Part shown: piece after piece, positions 49,460 through 58,590 of the stretch
How the letters are laid out: every line of letters starts with the position of its first letter
Position numbering within the stretch: position 1 is the first letter of the stretch
NCBI GenBank assembly: GCA_903895595.1
Contig: CAITUP010000099.1
Span: 1-64,000 of the forward strand
Direction of reading: 5' to 3'
DNA: 64,000 nucleotides
DNA from: an uncultured Acetobacteraceae bacterium
GTDB lineage: Bacteria; Pseudomonadota; Alphaproteobacteria; Acetobacterales; Acetobacteraceae
Notes under the pieces: generated by a model
What the model was told of the DNA's origin: nothing
What the model saw: the letters and a program-made list of their open reading frames with translations, nothing else
Databases searched by the model: none
Position numbers and translations under genes: made by a program

Positions 49460-52400
49460 CGGTGCGGTGGCCGCGACAGACCGTCATCCACGGACTTGAC
49501 CCATGGATCCCAGGCGGCAGGAAGCCACGAAATTGTGCCGCTCGTCATCCCCGGAACAAGTCCGGGGATGACGGGGTTTCAAGGCCGGCGCCCCTGGGTT
49601 CTGCTTGCCTTCGTTTGGGGCAATGGCTGGCATTATTGTTGCTGGTAGGCTGCCACACGCCGCCGCCGGAGGCCTACGTGAACGGGCCTGGCGCTGGTCC
49701 CCGGGCGGGCGCGCAGGTCGCCATCGGGAAGAATGCGGTCGGCGAGGATTGCACTCAGGCCGCGACCGAGAAAGCCGACGGCAGCCGTTCGGCAGCGGTG
49801 TATTGCGGCACTTGGCAACAGCCCAGCGCACGCGTGACCTCGGGCGGTGTGGGCGACCCCGCGGCCCTGGCGCTCAAAAGCGATTGGCGCACCGGCATCG
49901 ATGCTCGGTTCCGGTGCGAGGCGCCGGTCGCCACCACGATCCTGTCCGGCGCGCCCGCCCAGCTGCTGCACTGCACGCGGCTGGTCGGCGGTTGGGCGCA
50001 TGTCGGGCTGGTCGCCGCGGTTTCGGGCCGAATCTGGTTCGCCGATGGCGTGCTGCCGGCGGCCGGGGCGATGGAGCGATCGATCGGCGTGCTTGCCGGT
50101 ACCATGCGGGCAGACGCGGCACCCGCGGACTCGGCGGCGGACGCGCTGTTCGCGAGCCGGTTGGCCGCGCAATCCTACAGTGCCGGCGATGTCGGCCAGT
50201 TCGACGCGCTGATGAAAGCGGGCACGCGCGCCAATCTGGCGAACAACGCCGAGGCGGCCGAGGCGGCATTCCGAGCGGCACTGTCCGTACAGCAGAAGGC
50301 GCTGGGGAAGGACAATCCGAACACCGCGATCCCGATGATGGCTCTGGCGCTGGAACTGTCCGACGAAGGCCGCTTCGTCGATGCCGAACCTTTGTTTGCT
50401 CGGGCGGAGGCTCTGGCGCCGGCGGCCGTGGACACTTTGGCACGGGCCCGGCTGGCGCATTACCGGGGGATCGATCTGATCAACCAGGGAAAGGCGGACG
50501 CGGCTCTGAGCTATTTGGCAGCGGCGGAGCAGGCCTATGCGGCGGAAGTGCCGGATGAGGCTTTGCGCACCCGGATCGCGCCGCAATCGGCCAATCCGTT
50601 CACGCGGGCGGCGGCGACGCGGTTCGGCGATCTGACTTTGCCGCGCAACTTCCTGACCAGCCCCGCAGCGCAGTCGGCGCTATTGGGGGTCGTGGAGGTC
50701 CGGCGCGCGCGAGCAATCGCGCTGCGTCTGTTGCACAGGACAGCGGAGGCGGACGCCGCGCTGACCTCCGCGAACGGTCTGGCGCGCGGCAATGGGCTGA
50801 CCAAGCCGATCCTGACCGCTCGTTTGTACCGGACCAGCGGGTTCACCGCGGGCTCGGCCGGGCGGGACGATGCGGCGTTGGATGAGCTAACGCGGTCGGC
50901 GGCGGCGTTCGGCCGAGCGTTACCGGGGTCTCGTCCGTTGGCGGATGCGAATTTGCTGTATGCGGGGCAGCTGGTGCGGGGCGGCGATGTCGCGGGGGCG
51001 CTGGCGCCGTGCCGAGCGGCGACGATGACGCTGATCGGGTTGAAAACCGGGACGACTCCGGCGCTGATGGCGCCGTGTTTGACCGCCTATGCCGCCGATG
51101 GAACGCAGGACGCGCTGGCGGAGATGTTTGTCGCGTCGCAGTTGGCGCAGGGCAGCATCACCAGCCAGCAGATCGCGCAGGCCGGGGCGACGTTGGCCGA
51201 GAATGCCAGGGATCCCAAGGTTGCCACCGCCATCCGGCAGCGGCGCGATCTGAAGCTGGCGTTGGACACGCTCTACAGCAAGCGCGACGAGCTGACCGAC
51301 GCGCCGGATCAGGCAGCGGCGGTGGAAAAGCAGATCGCGGAGACCGAAGCCAAGGCGGCGGACGCGGACGTCGCGTTGCAGGCGGCGTCACCGAACTTCG
51401 GCCAGCTGGTGCAGGACACGGTGCGCCCGTCCGAGGTGTTCTCGGCTCTGCGCCTGGATGAGGCCTTCGTGTCGGTGGCGTTGAGCGAGCGGGAGGGTTG
51501 GGTCTTCGCGCTACGCGACGGCAGGATCGCCGTGGCCCGTATCGGCGAGGGAACCGACGGGATCGGCACGCTGGTGCGCACCGTGCGTGCCGGGATCGAG
51601 TTGACCGGTACGCGGTTGCCGGATTTCGATATCGCCGGGGCGCGGCGGCTGTACGATCTGACCCTCGGTCAGGTGTCCGCGACGCTGACGGGCGCCAAAT
51701 CGGTGGCGATCGCACCATCCGGGCCGTTGCTGGCCTTGCCGTTCGAGGTTTTGTTGACCGGCCCGGCCGATGCGGGGCGATTGGCGGAGGCGCCGTGGCT
51801 GGTTCGCCGGTTCGTGCTTACTCATGTGCCGGCGCCGGCCAATTTCGTCAGCCTGAGGAAGGTGGCGAGCGGATCGCGCGCCACAAGGCCCTGGTTCGGG
51901 TTTGGCGCTTCCCGGCCGGTGACCCCAGCGCAGGCGGATCGCAGTTTTCCTCCGTCGGCGTGCGGCGATGCGGCACGCACGTTAGCCAGCCTGCCGCCGT
52001 TGCCTTTTGCTCGGAAGGAGCTGGACGCGGCGCGCGCCCTGCTGGAGGCCGATCCAGCGGACGCGCTGCTGGGCGATAGCTTTACCGCTGGCCGAGTGCT
52101 GGCGACGCCGCTGAAGGCCTACCGCATTCTCCAGTTTTCCACCCATGCGCTGCTGCCGACCGATCTGCGGTGTCAGAATGAGCCGGCGATCGTGACCTCG
52201 GCGCCCGCGGGCGCGGCGGATGCGAAGGGCGCGCTGCTGACGGCATCGCAGGTGATCGGGTTGGATTTGGATGCCGATCTGGTGATCCTGTCGGCCTGCA
52301 ACTCGGGCGGGCCGGGTGGCACGACGGCGGGCGAGAGCCTGTCCGGTCTGGCGCGGGCGTTCTTCTACGCCGGGGCGCGGTCGCTGCTGGTGACGCATTG

Positions 52401-52629
52401 GTCGGTCAACGACCAGGTGGCAGCGTATCTGGTGGCGGGCACGCTGGGGCGTATGCGGGGCGATCCATCGCTGGGCGTGACGGGGGCGATGCGGGCGGCG
52501 CAGGTGGATATGCTGGAGCATGCCGGGAAGGACTTGCCGGCCGAGATCGCGCATCCGTTCTTCTGGGCGCCGTTCGCGGTGATCGGGGAGGGGTTGGCGT
52601 ATCCGGCAGGGGGGAGCGGGCACAGCTAG
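49456..52629 (+). CDS. TPR/CHAT-domain caspase-like protein, probable lipoprotein
   Basis: Lipobox LALLLLVGC; C-terminal CHAT with His (ILQFSTHALLP) and Cys (VILSACNSGG) and LLVTHWSVND; ATG overlaps tpsA stop (ATGA). True start uncertain because a palindromic repeat occupies the N-terminal segment (TTG at 49615 is an alternative). Confidence 0.85.
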   Translation: MTVRWPRQTVIHGLDPWIPGGRKPRNCAARHPRNKSGDDGVSRPAPLGSACLRLGQWLALLLLVGCHTPPPEAYVNGPGAGPRAGAQVAIGKNAVGEDCTQAATEKADGSRSAAVYCGTWQQPSARVTSGGVGDPAALALKSDWRTGIDARFRCEAPVATTILSGAPAQLLHCTRLVGGWAHVGLVAAVSGRIWFADGVLPAAGAMERSIGVLAGTMRADAAPADSAADALFASRLAAQSYSAGDVGQFDALMKAGTRANLANNAEAAEAAFRAALSVQQKALGKDNPNTAIPMMALALELSDEGRFVDAEPLFARAEALAPAAVDTLARARLAHYRGIDLINQGKADAALSYLAAAEQAYAAEVPDEALRTRIAPQSANPFTRAAATRFGDLTLPRNFLTSPAAQSALLGVVEVRRARAIALRLLHRTAEADAALTSANGLARGNGLTKPILTARLYRTSGFTAGSAGRDDAALDELTRSAAAFGRALPGSRPLADANLLYAGQLVRGGDVAGALAPCRAATMTLIGLKTGTTPALMAPCLTAYAADGTQDALAEMFVASQLAQGSITSQQIAQAGATLAENARDPKVATAIRQRRDLKLALDTLYSKRDELTDAPDQAAAVEKQIAETEAKAADADVALQAASPNFGQLVQDTVRPSEVFSALRLDEAFVSVALSEREGWVFALRDGRIAVARIGEGTDGIGTLVRTVRAGIELTGTRLPDFDIAGARRLYDLTLGQVSATLTGAKSVAIAPSGPLLALPFEVLLTGPADAGRLAEAPWLVRRFVLTHVPAPANFVSLRKVASGSRATRPWFGFGASRPVTPAQADRSFPPSACGDAARTLASLPPLPFARKELDAARALLEADPADALLGDSFTAGRVLATPLKAYRILQFSTHALLPTDLRCQNEPAIVTSAPAGAADAKGALLTASQVIGLDLDADLVILSACNSGGPGGTTAGESLSGLARAFFYAGARSLLVTHWSVNDQVAAYLVAGTLGRMRGDPSLGVTGAMRAAQVDMLEHAGKDLPAEIAHPFFWAPFAVIGEGLAYPAGGSGHS
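49543..49573. repeat. REP-like palindromic element (R4) inside the CHAT ORF
   Basis: CGTCATCCCCGGA acaag TCCGGGGATGACG; associated with ccgtcatccacggacttgacccatgg at 49481-49504. Confidence 0.8.
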
Positions 52630-52726
52630 GCCGGGCGTTTCCGCTTGGCGCGAAAATGGGACCTGGGTATCGAACGTATCCTGAGCGACCCCGGTGCAGC
52701 GGGATCGCGCCTCGCAGGAGCATGCC

Positions 52727-52906
52727 ATGATTCAGACCGACGCTAACCCCTTACGCCGTGAGCCGGAGGGGGCCAGTCCCGATCTCTGGGAGCCGAGGGG
52801 CACCGAGGGCGGTGAAACCGAGCACCAAGACCCTATACAACGTGAAGAGCCGGTTCGGGGCCGCGCTTCGGCCGCCCGGGCCGCTGCCTCCGCCAGTTCG
52901 GCATAG
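52727..52906 (+). CDS. Hypothetical small hydrophilic protein
   Basis: MIQTDANPLRREPEGASPDLWEPRGTEGGETEHQ...; AGGAG upstream of ATG; otherwise unsupported. Confidence 0.3.
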   Translation: MIQTDANPLRREPEGASPDLWEPRGTEGGETEHQDPIQREEPVRGRASAARAAASASSA

Positions 52907-53030
52907 CTGATATCCGAATCCGGCTTGGGACCTGAACCACCGGGAATGCGATGTTACCCGCCGGTAACCCGATGGTCGGTCCAACCATACGGGAAGCGCG
53001 TCCAACCCGAAAAATCGGCGAGAAAAATCG

Positions 53031-54026
53031 ATGGCGTCCATGAAGCATCCTACCGGGGCGAGCCGCGCGGCGGCCAAGCCAACCAGCGCCAAAAGCCGAG
53101 CAGTCAGTCTGAAGGCCGAACCGGCGAAGACGGTGACAGCCGAGGCGGCGGCGCGGGAAGCCAGTACGGCGATGCTGGAACGGGGGATCGATCTTCTGGA
53201 ACTGATCGCCAAGGCGGGGCCGCTCGACGCGGCCGAACTGGCCTCGCAGACAGGGTTCGCGCCACTGACCACGCTGCGGCTGTTGCGGGTACTGCAATCG
53301 CGCGGCTTCGCGGTCGGGGATGAAGACGGCAAGAACTGGCGCCTCGGCACCCGCTGGAACGCCTACGGGCAGGCGGCGGCGGAACAGGGCGCCCTGGGCG
53401 CGACGGCCATGCCGTTCCTGACGGCGCTGGGAATCGCCGCTGGGGAGAATGCTTATTTGAAAGTTCGGGATGGCATGGCGAGCGTGACCATCGCCGTCTA
53501 CCAGACCGATCCCGCCCTGCGCATTTATACGGAAACGGGCAGCCGTGGGTCCCTGCACGCCGGGTCAGGCCGGATGTTGCTGGCGCATGCGCCGGAGTCC
53601 GTTCAGACTCAGGTTCTGACGCAGCGGCTGCCGCGTTACACCCCCGCCACCCGCACCGATGCCACCTGGATCGCCGCCGACCTGCAGCGCATCCGCGCGC
53701 GTGGCTATCTGGTGACGGCCGATGAGGTCGTGCCGGGCGCCGTCAGCGTGAACGCGCCGGTGCGCGATGCCTCGGGTCAGGTGGTGGCCGTGATTTTCGT
53801 CAGTGCCCCGACGATGCGGATGCGTCCGCCTCGGCCACGCGCGTTGGTGTCCATCGTGCAGGATGCGGCGGCGAAGCTGAGCCATGCGCTGGGCTATACG
53901 CGGTCGGAAACGATGATCACCGCGCCGCCCGTCGCGGCCAAGAAGCCGGGTACGCCGAGCTGGGCGGTTGCTCCGGCCTTGGGGATTCGGACGGGGGCGC
54001 CGGCTACCGCATCGCGCGTGGGGTAA
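53031..54026 (+). CDS. IclR-family transcriptional regulator
   Basis: AMLERGIDLLELIAKAGPLDAAELASQTGFAPLTTLRLLRVLQSRGFAV HTH; effector domain with VTADEVVPGAVSVNAPVRDASGQVVAVIFVSAP. Confidence 0.9.
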   Translation: MASMKHPTGASRAAAKPTSAKSRAVSLKAEPAKTVTAEAAAREASTAMLERGIDLLELIAKAGPLDAAELASQTGFAPLTTLRLLRVLQSRGFAVGDEDGKNWRLGTRWNAYGQAAAEQGALGATAMPFLTALGIAAGENAYLKVRDGMASVTIAVYQTDPALRIYTETGSRGSLHAGSGRMLLAHAPESVQTQVLTQRLPRYTPATRTDATWIAADLQRIRARGYLVTADEVVPGAVSVNAPVRDASGQVVAVIFVSAPTMRMRPPRPRALVSIVQDAAAKLSHALGYTRSETMITAPPVAAKKPGTPSWAVAPALGIRTGAPATASRVG

Positions 54027-54035
54027 CGGTTGCGG

Positions 54036-54416
54036 TTAAGCGCGGGAGCGCACTCGGATCGCGATCACGGCTCGGGGTTGGGCCGTCCGCAGGTGCCCGA
54101 AGAAATCGCCGATGGTCTTCCAAGGCCAGTATTTGCGGTTGAGCAGCTGCATCCCGGTCGCCGCTTCCTCGCCCGAGACGATGCGGGCGTCGGCGTCCAC
54201 CCAGGGGCCGGTGATCGTGCCCCGCATGGTGCAAGCGGCGATCCGTACCGCCCCATCCGCTCGGATGCGCTTGACCTTGCCCGCATCGGCGCGGGAATAG
54301 GCGTACAAGGTTCGGTCGGTGTCCTCGGCGAACCAAATAGGGGTCCGTACGCCGGTGCCGGAGCGTCTGAAGGTCTCGAGGTCGATATACTTCGTGGCGC
54401 CGAACGGGGAGGTCAT
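54036..54416 (-). CDS. PPOX-class flavin/F420-dependent enzyme
   Basis: FGATKYIDLETFRRSGTGVRTPIWFAEDTDRTLYAYSRADAGKVKRIRADGAVRIAACTMRGTITGPWVDADARIV. Confidence 0.82.
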   Translation of the reverse strand: MTSPFGATKYIDLETFRRSGTGVRTPIWFAEDTDRTLYAYSRADAGKVKRIRADGAVRIAACTMRGTITGPWVDADARIVSGEEAATGMQLLNRKYWPWKTIGDFFGHLRTAQPRAVIAIRVRSRA

Positions 54417-54433
54417 TTTGCAGCTCCCTCGCG

Positions 54434-54931
54434 TCAATCGCCTTGGCTGGCCGCACCGGTCAGCAGCTGGCGGGCGATGGCGACGACATCGGTCCCGAAA
54501 AACACCCCCGGTTGGCGCATGCGCGGGGTGATATCGGCCCCGGTCTCCAGCGCCACCCCGATCGGCAGACCCGGCGGCAGCACGTTGCGGACGCGTTCCA
54601 GCAGCTCGCCGCTTCCGTCCGGTTCGTCCTCCACCACCAGCCGGGAATCCAGCGCCAGCAGCACCCCGTCCACCGGCCGACGAGCGGCCAAGCGGTGGAC
54701 GAGTTCGATGGCCAGGACATGGAAGGTTTCCCGCATCAACGGTGCCCCGGCGGCACCGGTCGCGGCGATCAACGGCACGATATCGGCGCCGGCCTCGGTC
54801 AGAGCCGCGGCGAACTCGGGCAGTTCGGTCAGGACGGCTTCCTCCCGATGGAGCGCAAACGCCTCCATCATCGTCACGCCGGACAGCGTCGGGTCGGAAC
54901 GATGGATCAAAGACCCGAGGGCGATGCGCAT
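54434..54931 (-). CDS. Truncated, ligand-depleted M81/MlrC-family N-terminal domain
   Basis: MRIALGSLIHRSDPTLSGVT...LIAATGAAGAPLMRETFHVLAIELVHRLAARRPVDGVLLALDSRLVVEDEPDGSGELLERVRNVLPPGLPIGVALETGADITPRM; M81-like order but lacking the DLHGAM/DLHAN histidines. Confidence 0.6.
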   Translation of the reverse strand: MRIALGSLIHRSDPTLSGVTMMEAFALHREEAVLTELPEFAAALTEAGADIVPLIAATGAAGAPLMRETFHVLAIELVHRLAARRPVDGVLLALDSRLVVEDEPDGSGELLERVRNVLPPGLPIGVALETGADITPRMRQPGVFFGTDVVAIARQLLTGAASQGD

Positions 54932-55020
54932 AGTCGTAAACCTATCCAAGATACCCGCAAGCTAGCGCCAACGGCCGGGATGCGGCAAACCGGCGGTATA
55001 TCCGCACAGGGGGAAACCGC

Positions 55021-56592
55021 ATGATCCGGTCCGTGACGACACTGGCACTCAGCCTGATTTTGGCCACCGGCCTTGCCGCCCACGCCGCCGATGTGTCGAT
55101 CGGACGGGCGACGGAGCAAGGCTCGCTGGATCCGCTGTTCTCCGACCTGGGGAACGACGTCTCGACGGCCGAGAACATGTTCGAGAGCATGATCCGGTTC
55201 GATTCGAAGCTGCGGATCCAGCCGGCCCTGGCCGTGTCGTGGAAGCTGCTCGATCCCATGACGTGGGAGATCGCGCTGCGGGAGGGTGTGAAGTTCCACG
55301 ACGGCTCCCCGTTCACCGCCGCCGACGTGGCGTATTCCCTGCAACGGGCGCGGAATGTGCCGAACAGCCCCGGCCCGCTGTCCAGCTTCGTGCGGGCGGT
55401 GAAGGAGACCGAGGTCGTCGGTCCGCATACGATCCGGGTGCACACCATCAGCCCGACGCCGCTGCTGATGGACATGATCGGGCGCATCTTCATCATCCCC
55501 GCCGCGCTGGGCCCGGCCGTAACGACCGACGATTTCAACGCCGGGCGGGCGATGAACGGCACCGGCCCCTACCGGTTCAAACAATGGCTGCCCGGCGACC
55601 GGGTGACAATGGAGGCCAACCCCGCCCATTGGGGCGAAAAGCCGGAATTCGGCACCGTGACCCTGAAGTTCCTCGCCAATCCGGCCGCCCGCAGTGCCGC
55701 GCTGCTGTCGGGATCGGTGGACGTGATCGAGCAGATCCCGCCGTCCGATATTGGGGTCTTCCAGAACCGCGCCGACGTGACGCTGTTCTCCGCCGTGTCC
55801 ACCCGGGTCGTGTATTTGGCGATGGACCAGGGCCGCGACGACAGCCCCTTCGTCACCGACAAGGACGGCAAACCGCTCGGCGCGAACCCGTTGAAGGACC
55901 GGCGGGTGCGCTTGGCATTGTCGAAGATGATCAACCGAGCGGCGATCGCGGAAAGAGTTTTGGCGGGGGCGGGGGAACCGTCGGGGCAGATTGTGCCGGA
56001 AGGCATGGGCGGTCACGATCCCGCCTTGAAACCCATGGCGTACGACGCCGAGGGCGCGCGGCGCTTGTTGACGGAAGCCGGGTACCCCGACGGGTTCGGG
56101 ATTACGCTGCATGGTTCGAACAACCGGTTCCCAAATGACTCGCAGCTGATGCAGGCTATCGCACAGATGTTCACGCGCGGCGGGCTGAAGGTGAACGGGG
56201 TGGAGGTGCTGCCCTATAACGTCTACGCCCCGAGGGCGACACAGCGGCAGTTCAGCCTGTTCGACTTCAGCTACGGCAGCATCGGCAGTTCCTCGCTGAA
56301 CGGGCTGACGGGTGTGCTGGCGACGTTCGATGCCGCCGTCGGCACCGGGTCGCTCAACCGCGCCCGCTACTCCAACAAGCAATTCGACGCCGTACTCGGG
56401 TTGGCGGCGGCGGAGTTCGATGAGGCCAAGCGGAATCGGTTCCTCGCCGAGGCCACGAAACTGGCGATGGAGGACGGGGCGATCCTGCCGCTGTACTGGC
56501 AACGGTTGTACTGGGCCGCGCGCAAGGGGTTCGCGGTGGATCCGGATCGCGGAGAGGCCACGTCGGTCCACTTCGTGTCCCTGGCAAGGTAG
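55021..56592 (+). CDS. ABC transporter substrate-binding protein, family 5 (peptide type)
   Basis: Signal peptide; LAVSWKLLDPMTWEIALREGVKFHDGSPFTAADVAYSLQRAR...LPLYWQRLYWAARKG. Confidence 0.93.
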   Translation: MIRSVTTLALSLILATGLAAHAADVSIGRATEQGSLDPLFSDLGNDVSTAENMFESMIRFDSKLRIQPALAVSWKLLDPMTWEIALREGVKFHDGSPFTAADVAYSLQRARNVPNSPGPLSSFVRAVKETEVVGPHTIRVHTISPTPLLMDMIGRIFIIPAALGPAVTTDDFNAGRAMNGTGPYRFKQWLPGDRVTMEANPAHWGEKPEFGTVTLKFLANPAARSAALLSGSVDVIEQIPPSDIGVFQNRADVTLFSAVSTRVVYLAMDQGRDDSPFVTDKDGKPLGANPLKDRRVRLALSKMINRAAIAERVLAGAGEPSGQIVPEGMGGHDPALKPMAYDAEGARRLLTEAGYPDGFGITLHGSNNRFPNDSQLMQAIAQMFTRGGLKVNGVEVLPYNVYAPRATQRQFSLFDFSYGSIGSSSLNGLTGVLATFDAAVGTGSLNRARYSNKQFDAVLGLAAAEFDEAKRNRFLAEATKLAMEDGAILPLYWQRLYWAARKGFAVDPDRGEATSVHFVSLAR

Positions 56593-56645
56593 CCAAGGAC
56601 CCGGCCTCGGTTTATCGTGACGGCAATAGCAGGAGGGAGCATCCC

Positions 56646-57554
56646 ATGCTGACCATCGAACCGACCGGGGCCATCCTCGGCGCCACCGTAAGGGGCGCGG
56701 ACCTGTCCCAGCCTTTGTCAGACGCCGATTTCGGACAGGTTCTTCATGCGCTGGGCCAGCACGGCGTGCTGCGCTTTCCGGATCAGCAGCTGAACATCGG
56801 GGACGTTTACCGGTTCTCGGTACAGTTCGGCGAAATCCAGGGGCCGTCGCGGGTCGATCCAAACGGCGTCGCCGATCCGCTGGCGAATGTGGGCATTCTG
56901 TCGAATATTAAGGAAAACGGCGCCTATATCGGCCCCCCCGATGCCGGACAGGATTGGCATACGGATATGTCGTATCGCGACATCATGGGTTTCGTGAACG
57001 TGCTGTACGGCATTCGCATTCCGCGCCGAGCCGGGAAAGCGCTGGGGGGCACCGAATTCTCCAATATGCATGCGGCCTACGACGCGCTGCCGTCCGATGT
57101 GAAGACACGGTTGGACGGCATGACCGCGACCCACGATTTCGAGAAGTTCTGGGAACATATGCGTCGCGACCGCAACAGCGGCCGCCCGCCGATGACGGAG
57201 GAGCAGCGCAATCGTCGCCCACCGGTCGTACACCCTTTGTTCTTGACGCACCCGATCAGCGGCCGTAAAGTGCTGTATTGCAATCCCGGCTACGCGATCC
57301 GCATCAATGAACTGCCTCAGGCGGAAAGCGATGCGATGCTGGATTATCTGTTCGCGCATCAGCTGGAAATGCGGTTCCGCTACACGCACACATGGAACGA
57401 GAACGATCTGCTGATCTGGGATCACCTCGGCACCATCCATCGCGCCATCGACGATTACGGTCCGGACGAAATTCGCCTGATGCGCCGTTGCCAGGTCATG
57501 GCGACCAAGGTTTTCGAACCCGATTTTCTGCGCCTTGTGCGCGAGGCCGCATAA
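56646..57554 (+). CDS. TauD/TfdA-family Fe(II)/2OG dioxygenase
   Basis: WHTDMSY (HxD) and ...DHLGTIHRAIDDYGPDEIRLMRR distal His/Arg motif. Confidence 0.92.
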   Translation: MLTIEPTGAILGATVRGADLSQPLSDADFGQVLHALGQHGVLRFPDQQLNIGDVYRFSVQFGEIQGPSRVDPNGVADPLANVGILSNIKENGAYIGPPDAGQDWHTDMSYRDIMGFVNVLYGIRIPRRAGKALGGTEFSNMHAAYDALPSDVKTRLDGMTATHDFEKFWEHMRRDRNSGRPPMTEEQRNRRPPVVHPLFLTHPISGRKVLYCNPGYAIRINELPQAESDAMLDYLFAHQLEMRFRYTHTWNENDLLIWDHLGTIHRAIDDYGPDEIRLMRRCQVMATKVFEPDFLRLVREAA

Positions 57555-57568
57555 GAAAGGACAAAACA

Positions 57569-58354
57569 ATGCGCTGGATCCGTTTTTCCAAGGGTGACCA
57601 TATCGCATACGGCTCGATTAACGGCGACACCGTGACCGAGGTCGCGGGTGCCCCGTGGGCCGATGCCACGCCCACCGGCAAGACCTACAACATGTCCGAT
57701 GTGAAGATCGAAATCCCGGTCATTCCGCCGACATTCTATTGCGCCGGCATCAACTACGCGACACATATCCGCGAAATGGCGCATAAGCGCGGCGTGGAGC
57801 CGGTGTACCCCTCCAAGGCCGATATCGGCTATCGCGCCAACAACGCGCTTGTCGCCGACGGCGAAGACGTGGTGATCCCGGCGCACGCGCCGCCGAAAAT
57901 GAATTACGAGGGCGAACTTGTTGTCGTGATCGGCAAGAAGGCCAAGCATCTGACGGAAGCCAACGCGTTCGACTGCGTCTTCGGCTACACGATCGGCAAC
58001 GACGTCAGCGAGCGTACCTGGCAGCGCGGCGACCGAACGTTCTGGCGTGGCAAGAACACCGACACGTTCAAGCCGATGGGTCCGTGGATCGACACCGACG
58101 TCGATCTTGACGCGATGGAAACCGTCATCCGGGTGAACGGCAAGGAAGACCTGCGGTTCAAGACCAACGACATGATTTTCGGCATCGCGCATTATCTGGC
58201 GGAGGTGACGAAATACATCACCCTGTATCCCGGCGATGTGATGTGGATGGGGACCGACGGGACCTCCCCCGATCTGGTGCACGGGGATGTGGTCGAGGTC
58301 GAGTTGACCGGGTTGGGCGTGCTGACCAACCGGTTTGTGAAGGCGACCGCATAA
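57569..58354 (+). CDS. Fumarylacetoacetate hydrolase family protein
   Basis: YCAGINYATHIREM...MNYEGELVVVIGKKAKHL...GYTIGNDVSERTWQ...MGPWIDT. Confidence 0.93.
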   Translation: MRWIRFSKGDHIAYGSINGDTVTEVAGAPWADATPTGKTYNMSDVKIEIPVIPPTFYCAGINYATHIREMAHKRGVEPVYPSKADIGYRANNALVADGEDVVIPAHAPPKMNYEGELVVVIGKKAKHLTEANAFDCVFGYTIGNDVSERTWQRGDRTFWRGKNTDTFKPMGPWIDTDVDLDAMETVIRVNGKEDLRFKTNDMIFGIAHYLAEVTKYITLYPGDVMWMGTDGTSPDLVHGDVVEVELTGLGVLTNRFVKATA

Positions 58355-58364
58355 AGGGTATCTG

Positions 58365-58568
58365 ATGAGCGAGGAAACGGCAGATTTCCGCGTCGAATAC
58401 CAACCCTGGCCCAGGGAGAAGCCGTTTCCGCTCACGCCACTCGAAGCTTGGTACATTATGCGCGGCTATGCCGTTCGCCCGGTTCGAAAACTTACGATGG
58501 AGGATTTCCTCGAACTGCCGGGTCAACTCGAACTGAGCGACGGGTACGTCATGCTGCGACAAACCTGA
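58365..58568 (+). CDS. Hypothetical 67-aa protein
   Basis: MSEETADFRVEYQPWPREKPFPLTPLEAWYIMRGYAVRPVRKLTMEDFLELPGQLELSDGYVMLRQT; between co-directional genes. Confidence 0.5.
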   Translation: MSEETADFRVEYQPWPREKPFPLTPLEAWYIMRGYAVRPVRKLTMEDFLELPGQLELSDGYVMLRQT

Positions 58569-58590
58569 ACCCAAACGAAGGAAACGCGCC

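Noticed and set aside
52694-53030. Region after the CHAT gene as an immunity or effector gene
   Set aside because: Only a short Glu/Arg-rich ORF of doubtful coding status; no support for an immunity function.
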